Positions 55,419-63,786 of a DNA stretch of 64,000 bases are shown here, piece after piece. How positions within the stretch are numbered: the stretch's first letter is position 1; every line of letters starts with the position of its first letter. The position numbers and the translations under genes were made by a program. The stretch covers positions 62,001 to 126,000 of the forward strand of contig NZ_JAHSTV010000004.1 of NCBI RefSeq assembly GCF_019145235.1. Direction: 5' to 3'. Under the pieces are notes generated by a model. It was not told where the DNA came from, made no database searches, and saw only the letters and a program-made list of their open reading frames with translations. This stretch comes from Pseudomonas farris (lineage in GTDB: Bacteria; Pseudomonadota; Gammaproteobacteria; Pseudomonadales; Pseudomonadaceae).

Positions 55419-57892
55419 CAGAAGGCCTCCGCGTCGGATTCATCGAAGACCATGTCCGGCGAAGTACCGGTGTTGTCGGGGGATAGTTGCCGACTCGAAG
55501 TCCTGCAAGTCCCAATGTCCTGCTCGGGGTGATCGTCTGGCAGGACATCAGGACTTGCAGGACATTGCTTCGATAACTTTCTCCCGATACCCCATTTCAC
55601 CGCCCCCCCAGATTTACCCAGAGACTTGCACTCGATGCCTATCTGCCGAAGAGCGGGAGCAGCACGTCGCAGGGCGTCCCCTAGCCCCTTAGCGGAACGG
55701 GGCCACGAATCGCAGCCGGTTGGACGGTACTGTTCCAGGGTACGCAGAATATCCTTTGCCGGGGCGGTCACGCCGTGCGGACGCGCCTCGACCAGTTCCA
55801 CTACGGCGGCAGCTACCGGGCTAGCGTCAATGGTGCGAGCCAGACTTTCCTGCCGACTGGCGTTGAACTCGCGCAGGAAGTCCTCGGGCTCATGACCTGC
55901 TGCGGCGGCGACAGCCATACCGAGGCGAGCAAATTCAACCAGCCGCGGACGATCGTCGGCGGGGATTTGCATCTGCGGCAGTAACTCCAGCGCCTTGGCG
56001 AAAATATCCAGCAGCGCCCCCAGCAAACATGGACGCTCGGCTTCGTACTCCCGCCAAAGGTCTGTTACTTCCAGCCGCTCGCTGATAACCGGCGTCTCGA
56101 TGGTGATCGTTCTGTCCACCAGATCTTGCGCCGTGACTGCCGCAGATATGCCGTTCAGCACGATGGGGCGCTTCACGCTGATAACACTTTCGTCGGCATC
56201 CGAGTACAGCTTGCGCTTGGCAAAGCCGCCTCCGGTTGCCAATACGCACATGGCATCCTGAGTTGCTGCGGGCAAGTGCGAGACGTTCTCCAGGCTCACT
56301 ACCGCACACACACCAGCTGAAACGAATAGGTCCTCCGACGACCTCGGAGCACTGCGCAAAGGGCAGGAATTCGGATCAATGAGCTGGCGCAGCGCTGTTT
56401 GTGTCGTGCTCTTCGCACTACCCTGCTCGCCCAGCAGCTCCAGCACTGGATAAGGCGTATCAGGACGCAGGCATTCGATCAGCCAAGCCAGGGCCAGCAG
56501 ACGGGAGCCGTGCGGGATGTTCGCCACGTGCCAAAGTTGCTCGATCGATCCACCTGGAACTGGAGCTGGAATCGGCTGCATAGATTCAGGTCGAACGAAC
56601 ATGGCCTCGGGTGACTCGGCGATCTCCCACTTACCCGGCCGAATGCGAACCGCTCGGCTACTGCCTAGTACAGCCAGGTCGAGAAAGTAATCACCAGCGG
56701 CACCAGCAGTGCGCAGGTGTACCTCCTGACAGTCCCCATGGAATCGGCCGAGGCCGCTCAGGGTGCCCAGCGCCTCCCGGACCGATTGATCTCGGGGCGC
56801 CTTTCCGCTGTCCGAGTAAAATCCGGCGACCAGTGCATCTCGGAACTGGCGCGCGGCTAGATTACGCACTTCGCCCGTCGTACGATCCCGGGCGAAGACG
56901 TCCTTGTTTTCATCGTGGAACAGCTCGAAGCGTTGTTCCACAAACTTCACCAGTAGAGACGCTTGGCTCTGCTTTTCCTCGGCATCATCACCAGGCTCGA
57001 AGTGTTCCTCGACTGGCTGCTGATCGTCGAATTCGAACTGGTGATTGTCGGGAGCGTCCACCATTTGCAGCAGTTGCTCGACAGTGCCACCCGCGTCCAG
57101 CCAGTCGGATACGTCGCCCTTCGGCGGCAGCCCTGGAAGGCTCAATACGCGAACTTCTGCCTCGGCCTTACTCAGTGCCCGACAAACCTTGTCGGCGTGT
57201 TGATGTCCCGGCTCGTCGTTATCCGCCAGAATCACTACCCGACGGCGTGCGAAGGACTCATTGAGCGCATCAGGCCACTTGCCAGCGCCACCGGCATTGC
57301 AGGTTGCGACCAGCCCCAGTGACTCCAAGCGCAACACGTCCTTCTCACCCTCCACGACAAACACTGGCGTACTCCAAGGTGCGCGCAGCAACTGCGGCAG
57401 ACGGTAGGGAACCTGACGCACACCCTTCACCGACCACACCCAGCCGCCTTTGCCGTCCGGGCGGCACTGGCGAAAGTCCTTTGGTTCGTAGCGGACAACT
57501 TGAAACAGAACGTTGCCGTCTTCGTCGGTGTAGTCATAACAAGCCGACATGCGACGGCTGGCCGGTAGGACATCAGGACTTTCAGGACATGGCGCCGGCC
57601 GCTTTTCTTTAAAGCCTTGCTGCTCAAACCAGCCCATTTGCTCGGCCCAACTTGTGATGCCGGTTTTCCAGGCAATCAATTCCAATACGCCGCCACCGCA
57701 CCCGTCTTCGTGCGAGTGCCATACCCCCTTTTCCAGATCGACGGATAAAGAGCCATGCGCTCCAAACCGAAGCTCGCTCGGCTTGCTCATTGCGGCATTT
57801 GGCTCGCCAAGAAGGTACCGGGCTACTGGCCCAATCATGGATTTCAGCCAAGCCGATCCCGCCGGCGCATGGGCGCCGTTTTGACTTTTCAT
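55418..57892 (-). CDS. TOPRIM/P-loop replication protein (island primase-helicase)
   Basis: An 824-residue protein. The N-terminal third is primase-like: GVWHSHEDGCGGGVLELIAW, then a TOPRIM fold with PVFVVEGEKDVLRLESLGLV and VVILADNDEPGHQHADKVCR. The C-terminal half is a P-loop ATPase: ELLGEQGSAKSTTQTALRQL (Walker A), AVVSLENVSHLPAATQDAMC (Walker B/sensor region), ending in a disordered tail. It probably primes or unwinds the excised element, in the manner of P4 alpha, though the order of domains differs in detail. Confidence 0.82.
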   Translation of the reverse strand: MKSQNGAHAPAGSAWLKSMIGPVARYLLGEPNAAMSKPSELRFGAHGSLSVDLEKGVWHSHEDGCGGGVLELIAWKTGITSWAEQMGWFEQQGFKEKRPAPCPESPDVLPASRRMSACYDYTDEDGNVLFQVVRYEPKDFRQCRPDGKGGWVWSVKGVRQVPYRLPQLLRAPWSTPVFVVEGEKDVLRLESLGLVATCNAGGAGKWPDALNESFARRRVVILADNDEPGHQHADKVCRALSKAEAEVRVLSLPGLPPKGDVSDWLDAGGTVEQLLQMVDAPDNHQFEFDDQQPVEEHFEPGDDAEEKQSQASLLVKFVEQRFELFHDENKDVFARDRTTGEVRNLAARQFRDALVAGFYSDSGKAPRDQSVREALGTLSGLGRFHGDCQEVHLRTAGAAGDYFLDLAVLGSSRAVRIRPGKWEIAESPEAMFVRPESMQPIPAPVPGGSIEQLWHVANIPHGSRLLALAWLIECLRPDTPYPVLELLGEQGSAKSTTQTALRQLIDPNSCPLRSAPRSSEDLFVSAGVCAVVSLENVSHLPAATQDAMCVLATGGGFAKRKLYSDADESVISVKRPIVLNGISAAVTAQDLVDRTITIETPVISERLEVTDLWREYEAERPCLLGALLDIFAKALELLPQMQIPADDRPRLVEFARLGMAVAAAAGHEPEDFLREFNASRQESLARTIDASPVAAAVVELVEARPHGVTAPAKDILRTLEQYRPTGCDSWPRSAKGLGDALRRAAPALRQIGIECKSLGKSGGAVKWGIGRKLSKQCPASPDVLPDDHPEQDIGTCRTSSRQLSPDNTGTSPDMVFDESDAEAF

Positions 57893-57895
57893 GGG

Positions 57896-58018
57896 TTACA
57901 CCCCGCGCTGCTTGGCTTTGCGCCAGGACCAATTAGAAGGAGACGGGAAGAAATCAACGTGCAGGGCGGCCATTACGCGAAGCTTCCAGGAAGCTGTAAG
58001 CGATGATGAATGGCTCAT
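57896..58018 (-). CDS. 40-residue protein in the replication operon
   Basis: A short frame MSHSSSLTASWKLRVMAALH with continuation VDFFPSPSNWSWRKAKQRGV. Its ATG overlaps the stop of the AlpA-like gene (ATGA) and its stop is 3 bases before the replication-protein start, so it is translationally coupled on both sides. Rich in W, S, K and R; function unknown. Confidence 0.6.
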   Translation of the reverse strand: MSHSSSLTASWKLRVMAALHVDFFPSPSNWSWRKAKQRGV

Positions 58019-58236
58019 ACTGCGTCTCTCGCTTCAATCTTGGTCCGTAACCAAGCCTCCACCTCAGCCAAGACGTAATAAGCCGCGGCTTGTCGGCTTT
58101 CGTTGGCCTTAATTGGCTTCGGGAACGTTGGGTCTTTCTTGCGGAGTTTGTCTAGGCCAGAGCGGGACAGGTCCAGCCATAGACAGAGCGCTGGCTGACG
58201 GATGAGAGCTTTCGGGGGAATTGTTGCTGGCTGCAT
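58015..58236 (-). CDS. AlpA-like regulator/excisionase
   Basis: A 73-residue protein of the AlpA/MerR-type winged-helix group (LWLDLSRSGLDKLRKKDPTF, PKPIKANESRQAAAYYVLAE, VEAWLRTKI). In P4-type islands such proteins activate integrase-dependent excision and the replication operon. It heads the coupled operon AlpA, 40-residue protein, replication protein, 96-residue protein. Confidence 0.8.
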   Translation of the reverse strand: MQPATIPPKALIRQPALCLWLDLSRSGLDKLRKKDPTFPKPIKANESRQAAAYYVLAEVEAWLRTKIEARDAV

Positions 58237-58313
58237 TTGAGTGACTCCGTATCGGGTACAGAGTCATTCTTGTTGAACCCCCGATTGCTGTCGCAGTGCT
58301 CAAAAGAGATTAG

Positions 58314-58973
58314 TTAGAGGCTTATTTCCCCCCTTTTTGCACGTCGGATCAATTTTTCATATTCGACAATGTCCGCTGGCACCTCGACTCCTGCAGCAAC
58401 GAGAAGCTCTCGGGCGAGCTCTGCTGCTTTGCGTTTGGTCATCTTCGCTAAGGAAGACTGCCGTAGCTTGTCCGCGGTATCAGCCAACAAATCATCTCGC
58501 GGATACTTCGGCTTCACGCCACGAATAGTTGGAGCCGCCTCCAACTTCTGCTCGGTAATGTCCAACACATCGGACACCATGGAGGCCTTCGCCATAAGGT
58601 CAGAAAGCAAGCCACCGCTGAAAAAGCACCCATGGCTTCGCCAGCAGGCGTCGTTGATGTAACCCTCGGCGAAAGGAGGGAGATTGTTTAGCCCCCGTAA
58701 CGTTTCCTGAAGATGCAGTTGCACCTGCCGCACATGGCGAAGTTCTTCGTGGCGCGCGGGGCCTTTTTCCGTTTCGCGGATGACCGCTCTGTAGGACCCA
58801 AGCCTTTCCTTGAACCATTCCTGAAGATCGCCGTCGTGATGTCCGGCCAAGTCAGCGATAATTGCCCGCGCAGCATCAGACAGGCTTTCATCGACCAAAT
58901 CACCTGTACCCCATTCGGGTTGATTGTCGAATACTGGAAGTGCCTTTGATCGCTTGCCCCTTTTTATTTCCAT
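58314..58973 (-). CDS. Hypothetical protein downstream of the integrase
   Basis: A 219-residue, mostly helical protein (SLSDAARAIIADLAGHHDGD, LQEWFKERLGSYRAVIRETE, DDLLADTADKLRQSSLAKMT). Its start overlaps the integrase end by ten bases, so it is coupled to the integrase. No family recognised. Confidence 0.65.
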   Translation of the reverse strand: MEIKRGKRSKALPVFDNQPEWGTGDLVDESLSDAARAIIADLAGHHDGDLQEWFKERLGSYRAVIRETEKGPARHEELRHVRQVQLHLQETLRGLNNLPPFAEGYINDACWRSHGCFFSGGLLSDLMAKASMVSDVLDITEQKLEAAPTIRGVKPKYPRDDLLADTADKLRQSSLAKMTKRKAAELARELLVAAGVEVPADIVEYEKLIRRAKRGEISL

Positions 58974-60283
58974 GCTTGTAGCCCCCTCTCCACGCTCACC
59001 ACATCAGTGTTCCGGTGTGCAAAATCATAGGGCGTGATGTGCTTTTCCCGGTTGGCGTCCAGGTAGTCAGCCCACCACGCCATCATCAGTCGGCGCTCTT
59101 CCAAGTGCTCAGCCTTGTGGATGTAGGCCGCGCGCACACCGTTGCGCTCTTGGTGGCTCATTTGCCGCTCAACCGCGTCACGCGACCATAGGCCGGACTC
59201 GACCAACGCGGAACAGGCCATAGTGCGGAAACCGTGCCCGCAAACCTCTATCTTGGTGTCGTACCCCATACGGCGCAGTGACTTGTTTACGGTGTTCTCC
59301 GACATTGGCCGCCAATGGTAGTGATCACCCGGCAACACCAGATCAAAACGCCCGCTTAGCCGGCGTATCTGCTCTAGCACTTCAAGCGTCTGGCGTGACA
59401 ACGGGACAAGGTGCGGAGTCCCCATCTTGGCTCCTCGATGCGACCTCTTGACGCCCTCGATTGGTGCCCGTTCGCCGGGAATCGTCCACATGCTCCGGGT
59501 AAAGTCGAACTCAGACCAGCGGGCAAAGCGCAGCTCACTAGAACGAATGAACACCAGTAGAGCGAGGCTTACAGCAAGACAGGTAAGCGGTCGTCCGGTG
59601 TCAGCCTCGCAGCGTTGCAACAACTCCGGCAACCGCTCAAGGGGCAAGGCCGGGCGGTGTTTGGCCTTGCGGGTGGCAGTCCCCCCCACCAGATCAAGCG
59701 CCGGGTTGTATACGATGAAGTTGCGCTGAACGGCGATTCGCATGATTCCGGCGATGCGCTGACGCAGTCGCCCAACCACATCAAGCGCGCCGCGCTTCTC
59801 TACCGTCTTCAGACAGGCCAGCAGGTCGCGGGTTTTCAGGTCGGATACGGGGCGTTTGCCCAGCATGGGGAAAAGATCAACCTCAATCTCTTTCAGCACC
59901 CTGACCGCGTGATCCTTCGACCATTTGCCGGCCATGCTGGCGTGCCATTCCAGGGCCAGCGCCTCAAAGGTGTTCCCCGCCTCATTGGCCGCCTCGATCT
60001 TTGCTTGCTTAGCGCTCTCGATGGGGTCTTGGCCATGCGCCAGCAACTCGAGTGCATCGGCTCGACGCGCGCGGGCGGCTTTCAGACCGAGAGCCGGGTA
60101 GTTGCCGAACGTTGCCAGACCAGGCTTACCGCTTGGCTTTTTATACTTGAAGCGCCAGACCTTGGTGCCGGTGGCCCTTACAAGCAAAAAAAGCCCTTGC
60201 CCGTCGAACAGGGTGTAGTCCTTTGCGCGGGGTTTGGCGGCCTCGCATTTGGGGTCAGTAAGGGGGGTTACGGTGCGCGCCAT
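58964..60283 (-). CDS. P4-type tyrosine integrase of element B
   Basis: A 439-residue integrase: arm-DNA-binding domain (TVTPLTDPKCEAAKPRAKDY, LFDGQGLFLLV), core-binding domain (NTFEALALEWHASMAGKWSK), and catalytic domain with Arg in FIRSSELRFARWSEFD, H-xx-R in CGHGFRTMACSAL and the nucleophile Tyr in NGVRAAYIHKAEHLEERRLM. It is complete and lies 160 bases from the 3' end of tRNA-Leu, transcribed away from it. It should integrate and, with the AlpA-like factor, excise element B. Confidence 0.93.
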   Translation of the reverse strand: MARTVTPLTDPKCEAAKPRAKDYTLFDGQGLFLLVRATGTKVWRFKYKKPSGKPGLATFGNYPALGLKAARARRADALELLAHGQDPIESAKQAKIEAANEAGNTFEALALEWHASMAGKWSKDHAVRVLKEIEVDLFPMLGKRPVSDLKTRDLLACLKTVEKRGALDVVGRLRQRIAGIMRIAVQRNFIVYNPALDLVGGTATRKAKHRPALPLERLPELLQRCEADTGRPLTCLAVSLALLVFIRSSELRFARWSEFDFTRSMWTIPGERAPIEGVKRSHRGAKMGTPHLVPLSRQTLEVLEQIRRLSGRFDLVLPGDHYHWRPMSENTVNKSLRRMGYDTKIEVCGHGFRTMACSALVESGLWSRDAVERQMSHQERNGVRAAYIHKAEHLEERRLMMAWWADYLDANREKHITPYDFAHRNTDVVSVERGLQAWK

Positions 60284-60311
60284 AGGTATACGCCTCTATA
60301 TCGAACCGATA

Positions 60312-60333
60312 TATACCTAAACGTATACCTAAA
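60312..60333. repeat. Arm-type direct repeat, right end of element B
   Basis: Exact copy of the repeat at 45149-45170, between the integrase start and tRNA-Leu, on a background that is otherwise different. Confidence 0.7.
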
Positions 60334-60375
60334 TCGTGGGGCTGTACAGGAACATACGGGGATATTCAGACACAA

Positions 60376-60400
60376 AAAAACCGGCTACAAGGCCGGTTTC
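60376..60400. terminator. Hairpin next to tRNA-Leu
   Basis: AAAAACCGGCTACAAGGCCGGTTTCT forms a stem-loop downstream of the tRNA genes on the minus strand. Comparable hairpins precede the att-like sites at 35705 and 45071. Confidence 0.75.
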
Positions 60401-60443
60401 TCTAGGTTTCAGATGTTTACGGGAACATCTGAAATCATACTAT

Positions 60444-60530
60444 TGGTGCCCGAAGCCGGAATCGAACCGGCACGCCCTTACGAGCGGGGGATTTTAAGTC
60501 CCATGCGTCTACCAGTTTCGCCATTCGGGC
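60444..60530 (-). tRNA. tRNA-Leu(UAA)
   Basis: An 87-base tRNA with encoded CCA, acceptor GCCCGAA/TTCGGGC, a long variable arm and anticodon loop CTTAAAA (anticodon UAA). It is complete. Its 3' end (low-coordinate side) is the probable attachment site of the adjacent integrative elements. Confidence 0.95.
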
Positions 60531-60687
60531 GGTAGCGCGGTAAAGCAGTCTGAAAACTGACCAATAACGATCTGGCAGTTCTGACGCTTGTGCAACAGAG
60601 GGGGGAAATATATACATCCCGCCCCGGTGAAGCAAGTTCGCAAAGATCCTTTTCAAGACTAAATCTTGCAGGACTGCGAAAATAAAA

Positions 60688-60722
60688 AAGCTCCGTAGAT
60701 CATGGATCTACGGAGCTCGTTT
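60688..60722. terminator. Hairpin between tRNA-Cys and tRNA-Leu
   Basis: AAAAGCTCCGTAGATCATGGATCTACGGAGCTCGTTT is a long perfect stem; it may separate the two tRNA transcripts. Confidence 0.75.
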
Positions 60723-60726
60723 AAAG

Positions 60727-60800
60727 TGGAGGCCGAAGTCGGAATCGAACCGGCGTAGGTGGATTTGCAATCCACTGCATAACCATTTTGCTATTCGGCC
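60727..60800 (-). tRNA. tRNA-Cys(GCA)
   Basis: A 74-base tRNA with encoded CCA, acceptor GGCCGAA/TTCGGCC, and anticodon GCA in TTGCAAA. Complete. Confidence 0.95.
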
Positions 60801-61077
60801 TCAAACATCTGATGTCAGTAGCACAACATCAAACGTGTAAACTCGTATCTGGAAACAAGATTCTAATCTAGTATCCAACCCTTTGAAATCTAAGGGGTTT
60901 TCGTGTTCCCTAAGCAGGAATGGACGCAATTCTGGACTGGTTCGAAAGGCATGTCAAGAACTGGAGGAAAATAATTCGAGATGCGCGATGGCCAATACCC
61001 GGTCGCTTTCGAGCCTAACACTTCAGCGCCACAGAAAACGCTACCTATCGCGAGATAAGTGTCGGCTTTTGTGCCCT
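60801..61077. other. Intergenic region between tRNA-Cys and the AraC gene
   Basis: I see no gene. A terminator-like hairpin (AACCCTTTGAAATCTAAGGGGTT) lies at about 60880-60902. The remaining sequence reads like decayed coding DNA but matches nothing I can name. The tRNA-Gly, pgsA and uvrC genes that often accompany these tRNAs are not here. Confidence 0.4.
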
Positions 61078-61986
61078 TCAATGACTGACCGCCACCACCC
61101 GTTGCAACCGCTGTCGATACTGACTGGGCGTCTCCTGCATTTCATGCCGAAAGTGTCGATTGAAGTTCGACAGGTTGGAATACCCCACCTCAAAGCAGAT
61201 ATCCGCAACGCTGAAACTACTTTGCGCCAGCAAACGGCAAGCACGCTGGACGCGCAGTTTGCGTGTCAGGTCAACAAAGGTATGGCCAGTGGCGCGCTTG
61301 AAGAATTTGGAGAAGGCCGGTTCGTTCATGTCCAGGCGCTGGGCAATGACAGACATCCGCAGCTCATCCGCGAGATCGTTGAGGATGTAGTCGAAGGCAA
61401 TGCTCATGCGCTGGGCCGTCAATGCATCGAGCATCGGAGCATATTGCAGGCTGGCGAGCGTCTGTCGCTCGCTGTCGGGGGCAGATGCCAGCAACTGCAG
61501 CAACGATAGGAACAGGCACAATCGCTGCAATCCTTCGCACTGGCCCATGTCTTCCAGCAGTCGGGCCGCTTTCTTGCGGGTCACGCCATGAAACTGGATG
61601 CCCTGGGCCGCCTGGCGAAACAGGCTTTGCAACTCGCTGAGTTCAGGGACCTTGTCGCGCAGTTGCATCAGCATCTGTCCATCGAATTGCAACACGACGT
61701 CGCGGCCGGCAATCACCTCCCCTTTGCCCAGGTCGCTGATCCAGTCGTGAGGCAGGCCTGGACCGATCAGAGCGACGTGGCCGGCCTCGAACAGGCCGAT
61801 GTAGTCACCGGCCAATAGCCGTCCGCTGCCTTCGCGGATCAAGTGGATCTCGAATTCCGGATGATGGTTCCAGCGCGCAAGGTCGAAGGGATAGTCATGC
61901 TCATACCAACGAAAGCTGTGCTGGGGCTCGTTCAAAATGACTTCAAGCGCGGGCGGCTTGTCTGCGGTTACGTGATGGTTCATCAC
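61078..61986 (-). CDS. AraC family regulator, MtlR-like
   Basis: A 302-residue AraC/XylS regulator: N-terminal cupin sensor (WNHHPEFEIHLIREGSGRLL, AGDYIGLFEAGHVALIGPGL) and C-terminal double helix-turn-helix (LRMSVIAQRLDMNEPAFSKF, VADICFEVGYSNLSNFNRHF). It resembles MtlR, the mannitol/sorbitol/arabitol activator of P. fluorescens. Divergent from a polyol-type binding-protein gene, which is the likely target. Confidence 0.88.
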   Translation of the reverse strand: MMNHHVTADKPPALEVILNEPQHSFRWYEHDYPFDLARWNHHPEFEIHLIREGSGRLLAGDYIGLFEAGHVALIGPGLPHDWISDLGKGEVIAGRDVVLQFDGQMLMQLRDKVPELSELQSLFRQAAQGIQFHGVTRKKAARLLEDMGQCEGLQRLCLFLSLLQLLASAPDSERQTLASLQYAPMLDALTAQRMSIAFDYILNDLADELRMSVIAQRLDMNEPAFSKFFKRATGHTFVDLTRKLRVQRACRLLAQSSFSVADICFEVGYSNLSNFNRHFRHEMQETPSQYRQRLQRVVAVSH

Positions 61987-62308
61987 CCTGGCGATTCCAT
62001 TTTTGTTGGTTTTATCAAGGCTACCGCGAAGCCCGGGACGAGTCGAAGCTGATTCGAAACGCTACGGCGCTGTTATCAGACTCACCCTAAACGGACAGTA
62101 AGCCTAGCGCGCTGTATGGCGGCCACTGATACTTTTTTTCCATGGTCCTGCGCGGTTAAAAAAGTATCAGTGCCGCGTATGCCGTTCATTTGTTCACCGC
62201 TTGGGTTGCTGTAATCCTGTGGTCATCCCCGCTGCGGCGATGACTCGCACCGTGGATTACAACAACAATAAGAGTCTCTGCCGCCCAAGGCGCAGAGCGG
62301 AGAACACG
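61987..62308. promoter_or_regulatory. Divergent promoter region of the polyol locus
   Basis: This 322-base gap separates the regulator from the binding-protein gene. Its main structure is the inverted repeat at 62124-62172. No clear -35/-10 pair can be assigned by eye. Confidence 0.5.
62124..62172. promoter_or_regulatory. Perfect 15-bp inverted repeat, possible operator
   Basis: CACTGATACTTTTTT (62124-62138) and AAAAAAGTATCAGTG (62158-62172) are exact inverse copies 19 bases apart. The centre is about 160 bases before the binding-protein start. It may be the regulator's site or a hairpin. Confidence 0.6.
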
Positions 62309-63619
62309 ATGAAGATCATTCCAAGCGCGTTTTTTCTGTCCGCCGGCCTGTCCTCTGCCCTGCTCTGCCAGGCTGCCGAAACGGTGACCATCGCCACCGT
62401 GAACAACAGCGACATGATCCGCATGCAGCGGCTGTCCAAAACATTCGAACAGCTGCACCCGGACGTGAAGCTCAACTGGGTGGTACTCGAAGAGAACGTA
62501 TTGCGTCAGCGCCTGACCACTGACATTGCCACTCAGGGCGGTCAATTCGACGTGCTCACCATCGGCACTTACGAAACACCACTGTGGGGTGCCAAGCATT
62601 GGCTGGAACCGGTGAAAGATCTGCCCGCCAGCTATGATCTCGAGGATATTTTCCCCTCGGTTCGTCAGGGACTGTCAGTCAACGACACGCTCTACGCCCT
62701 GCCGTTTTATGGCGAAAGCACCATCACCTATTACCGCACCGACTTGTTCAAGGACGCCGGTCTAACGATGCCCGAGCACCCGACCTGGACGCAGCTTGGT
62801 GAGTTCGCTGGCAAGCTGCATCAGCCGGATAAAGAGCAGTATGGAATGTGCCTGCGCGGCAAGGCCGGTTGGGGTGAAAACATGGCCCTGCTGACCACCA
62901 TGTCCAACGCTTTTGGCGCGCGCTGGTTTAACGAGCAGTGGCAGCCGCAACTCACCGGGCCGGAATGGACTGCCGCCGCCAACTTCTACGTCAGCACCCT
63001 CAAGCAGTACGGCCCGCCGGGTGTTTCGAGCAATGGCTTCAACGAGACGCTGGCCCTGTTCAACAGCGGCAAATGCGCGATCTGGGTCGATGCCAGCGTC
63101 GCCGGCTCCTTCATCACCGACAAAACCGAAAGCAAAGTGGCTGACAACGTCGGCTTCGTCGCAGCGCCCACGCAAGTCACCGATAAGGGCTCGTCCTGGC
63201 TCTATGCCTGGTCGCTGGCGATCCCTGCGACGTCCAAACACAAGGAAGCCGCTAAAGCCTTTGTGACTTGGGCGACCTCCAAGGAATACATCCAACTGGT
63301 CGCCGAGAAGGATGGCATCACCAACGTCCCGCCAGGCACACGGATGTCCACCTACAGCGACGCCTACTTGCAGGCCGCGCCCTTCGCCAGTGTCACGCTG
63401 AAAATGATGCAGAACTCCGACCCTGCGCACCCGTCAATCCACCCCGTGCCCTACGTCGGTATCCAGTACGTGACCATTCCTGAGTTCCAGGCCATCGGCA
63501 CCTCGGTTGGCAAGCTTCTTTCTGCGGCGCTCACCGGGCAGATGCCGGTGGAGCAGGCTTTGGCTTCGGCCCAGCAAACCACCGAGCGCGAGATGAAGCG
63601 CGCTGGTTATCCCAAGTAG
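62309..63619 (+). CDS. Polyol ABC transporter substrate-binding protein (MtlE/SmoE-like)
   Basis: A 436-residue periplasmic binding protein with signal peptide MKIIPSAFFLSAGLSSALLC (cut near QA-AE). The mature start is ETVTIATVNNSDMIRMQRLS, followed by FDVLTIGTYETPLWGAKHWL, VNDTLYALPFYGESTITYYR and CAIWVDASVAGSFITDK. This fits the mannitol/sorbitol family. The start at 62309 has AGCGGAGA upstream. Unlike the standard mtlEFGK order, the next gene is a dehydrogenase, not a permease. Confidence 0.9.
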   Translation: MKIIPSAFFLSAGLSSALLCQAAETVTIATVNNSDMIRMQRLSKTFEQLHPDVKLNWVVLEENVLRQRLTTDIATQGGQFDVLTIGTYETPLWGAKHWLEPVKDLPASYDLEDIFPSVRQGLSVNDTLYALPFYGESTITYYRTDLFKDAGLTMPEHPTWTQLGEFAGKLHQPDKEQYGMCLRGKAGWGENMALLTTMSNAFGARWFNEQWQPQLTGPEWTAAANFYVSTLKQYGPPGVSSNGFNETLALFNSGKCAIWVDASVAGSFITDKTESKVADNVGFVAAPTQVTDKGSSWLYAWSLAIPATSKHKEAAKAFVTWATSKEYIQLVAEKDGITNVPPGTRMSTYSDAYLQAAPFASVTLKMMQNSDPAHPSIHPVPYVGIQYVTIPEFQAIGTSVGKLLSAALTGQMPVEQALASAQQTTEREMKRAGYPK

Positions 63620-63627
63620 GTAATCCG

Positions 63628-63718
63628 TGTGGGGGCGGGCTTGCTCGCGAAGGCGGTGCGTCAGACGACATCGATGTTGAATGTGCCGGCCTCTTCGCGA
63701 GCAAGCCCGCTCCCACAT
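63628..63718. repeat. REP doublet (REPIN)
   Basis: Inverted REP pair between the binding-protein and dehydrogenase genes; the left unit has one variant base (GTGGGGGCGG). Confidence 0.93.
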
Positions 63719-63786
63719 AGGTTCTCCGCAGACTTGCCATGCCCTCAACGGGGGCGTCTCTTTAGCTCTAACGATTGGATGGAAAA

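Noticed and set aside
60890..61081. 63-codon minus-strand frame after the AraC gene
   Set aside because: No ribosome site and no family; the region looks like decayed sequence.
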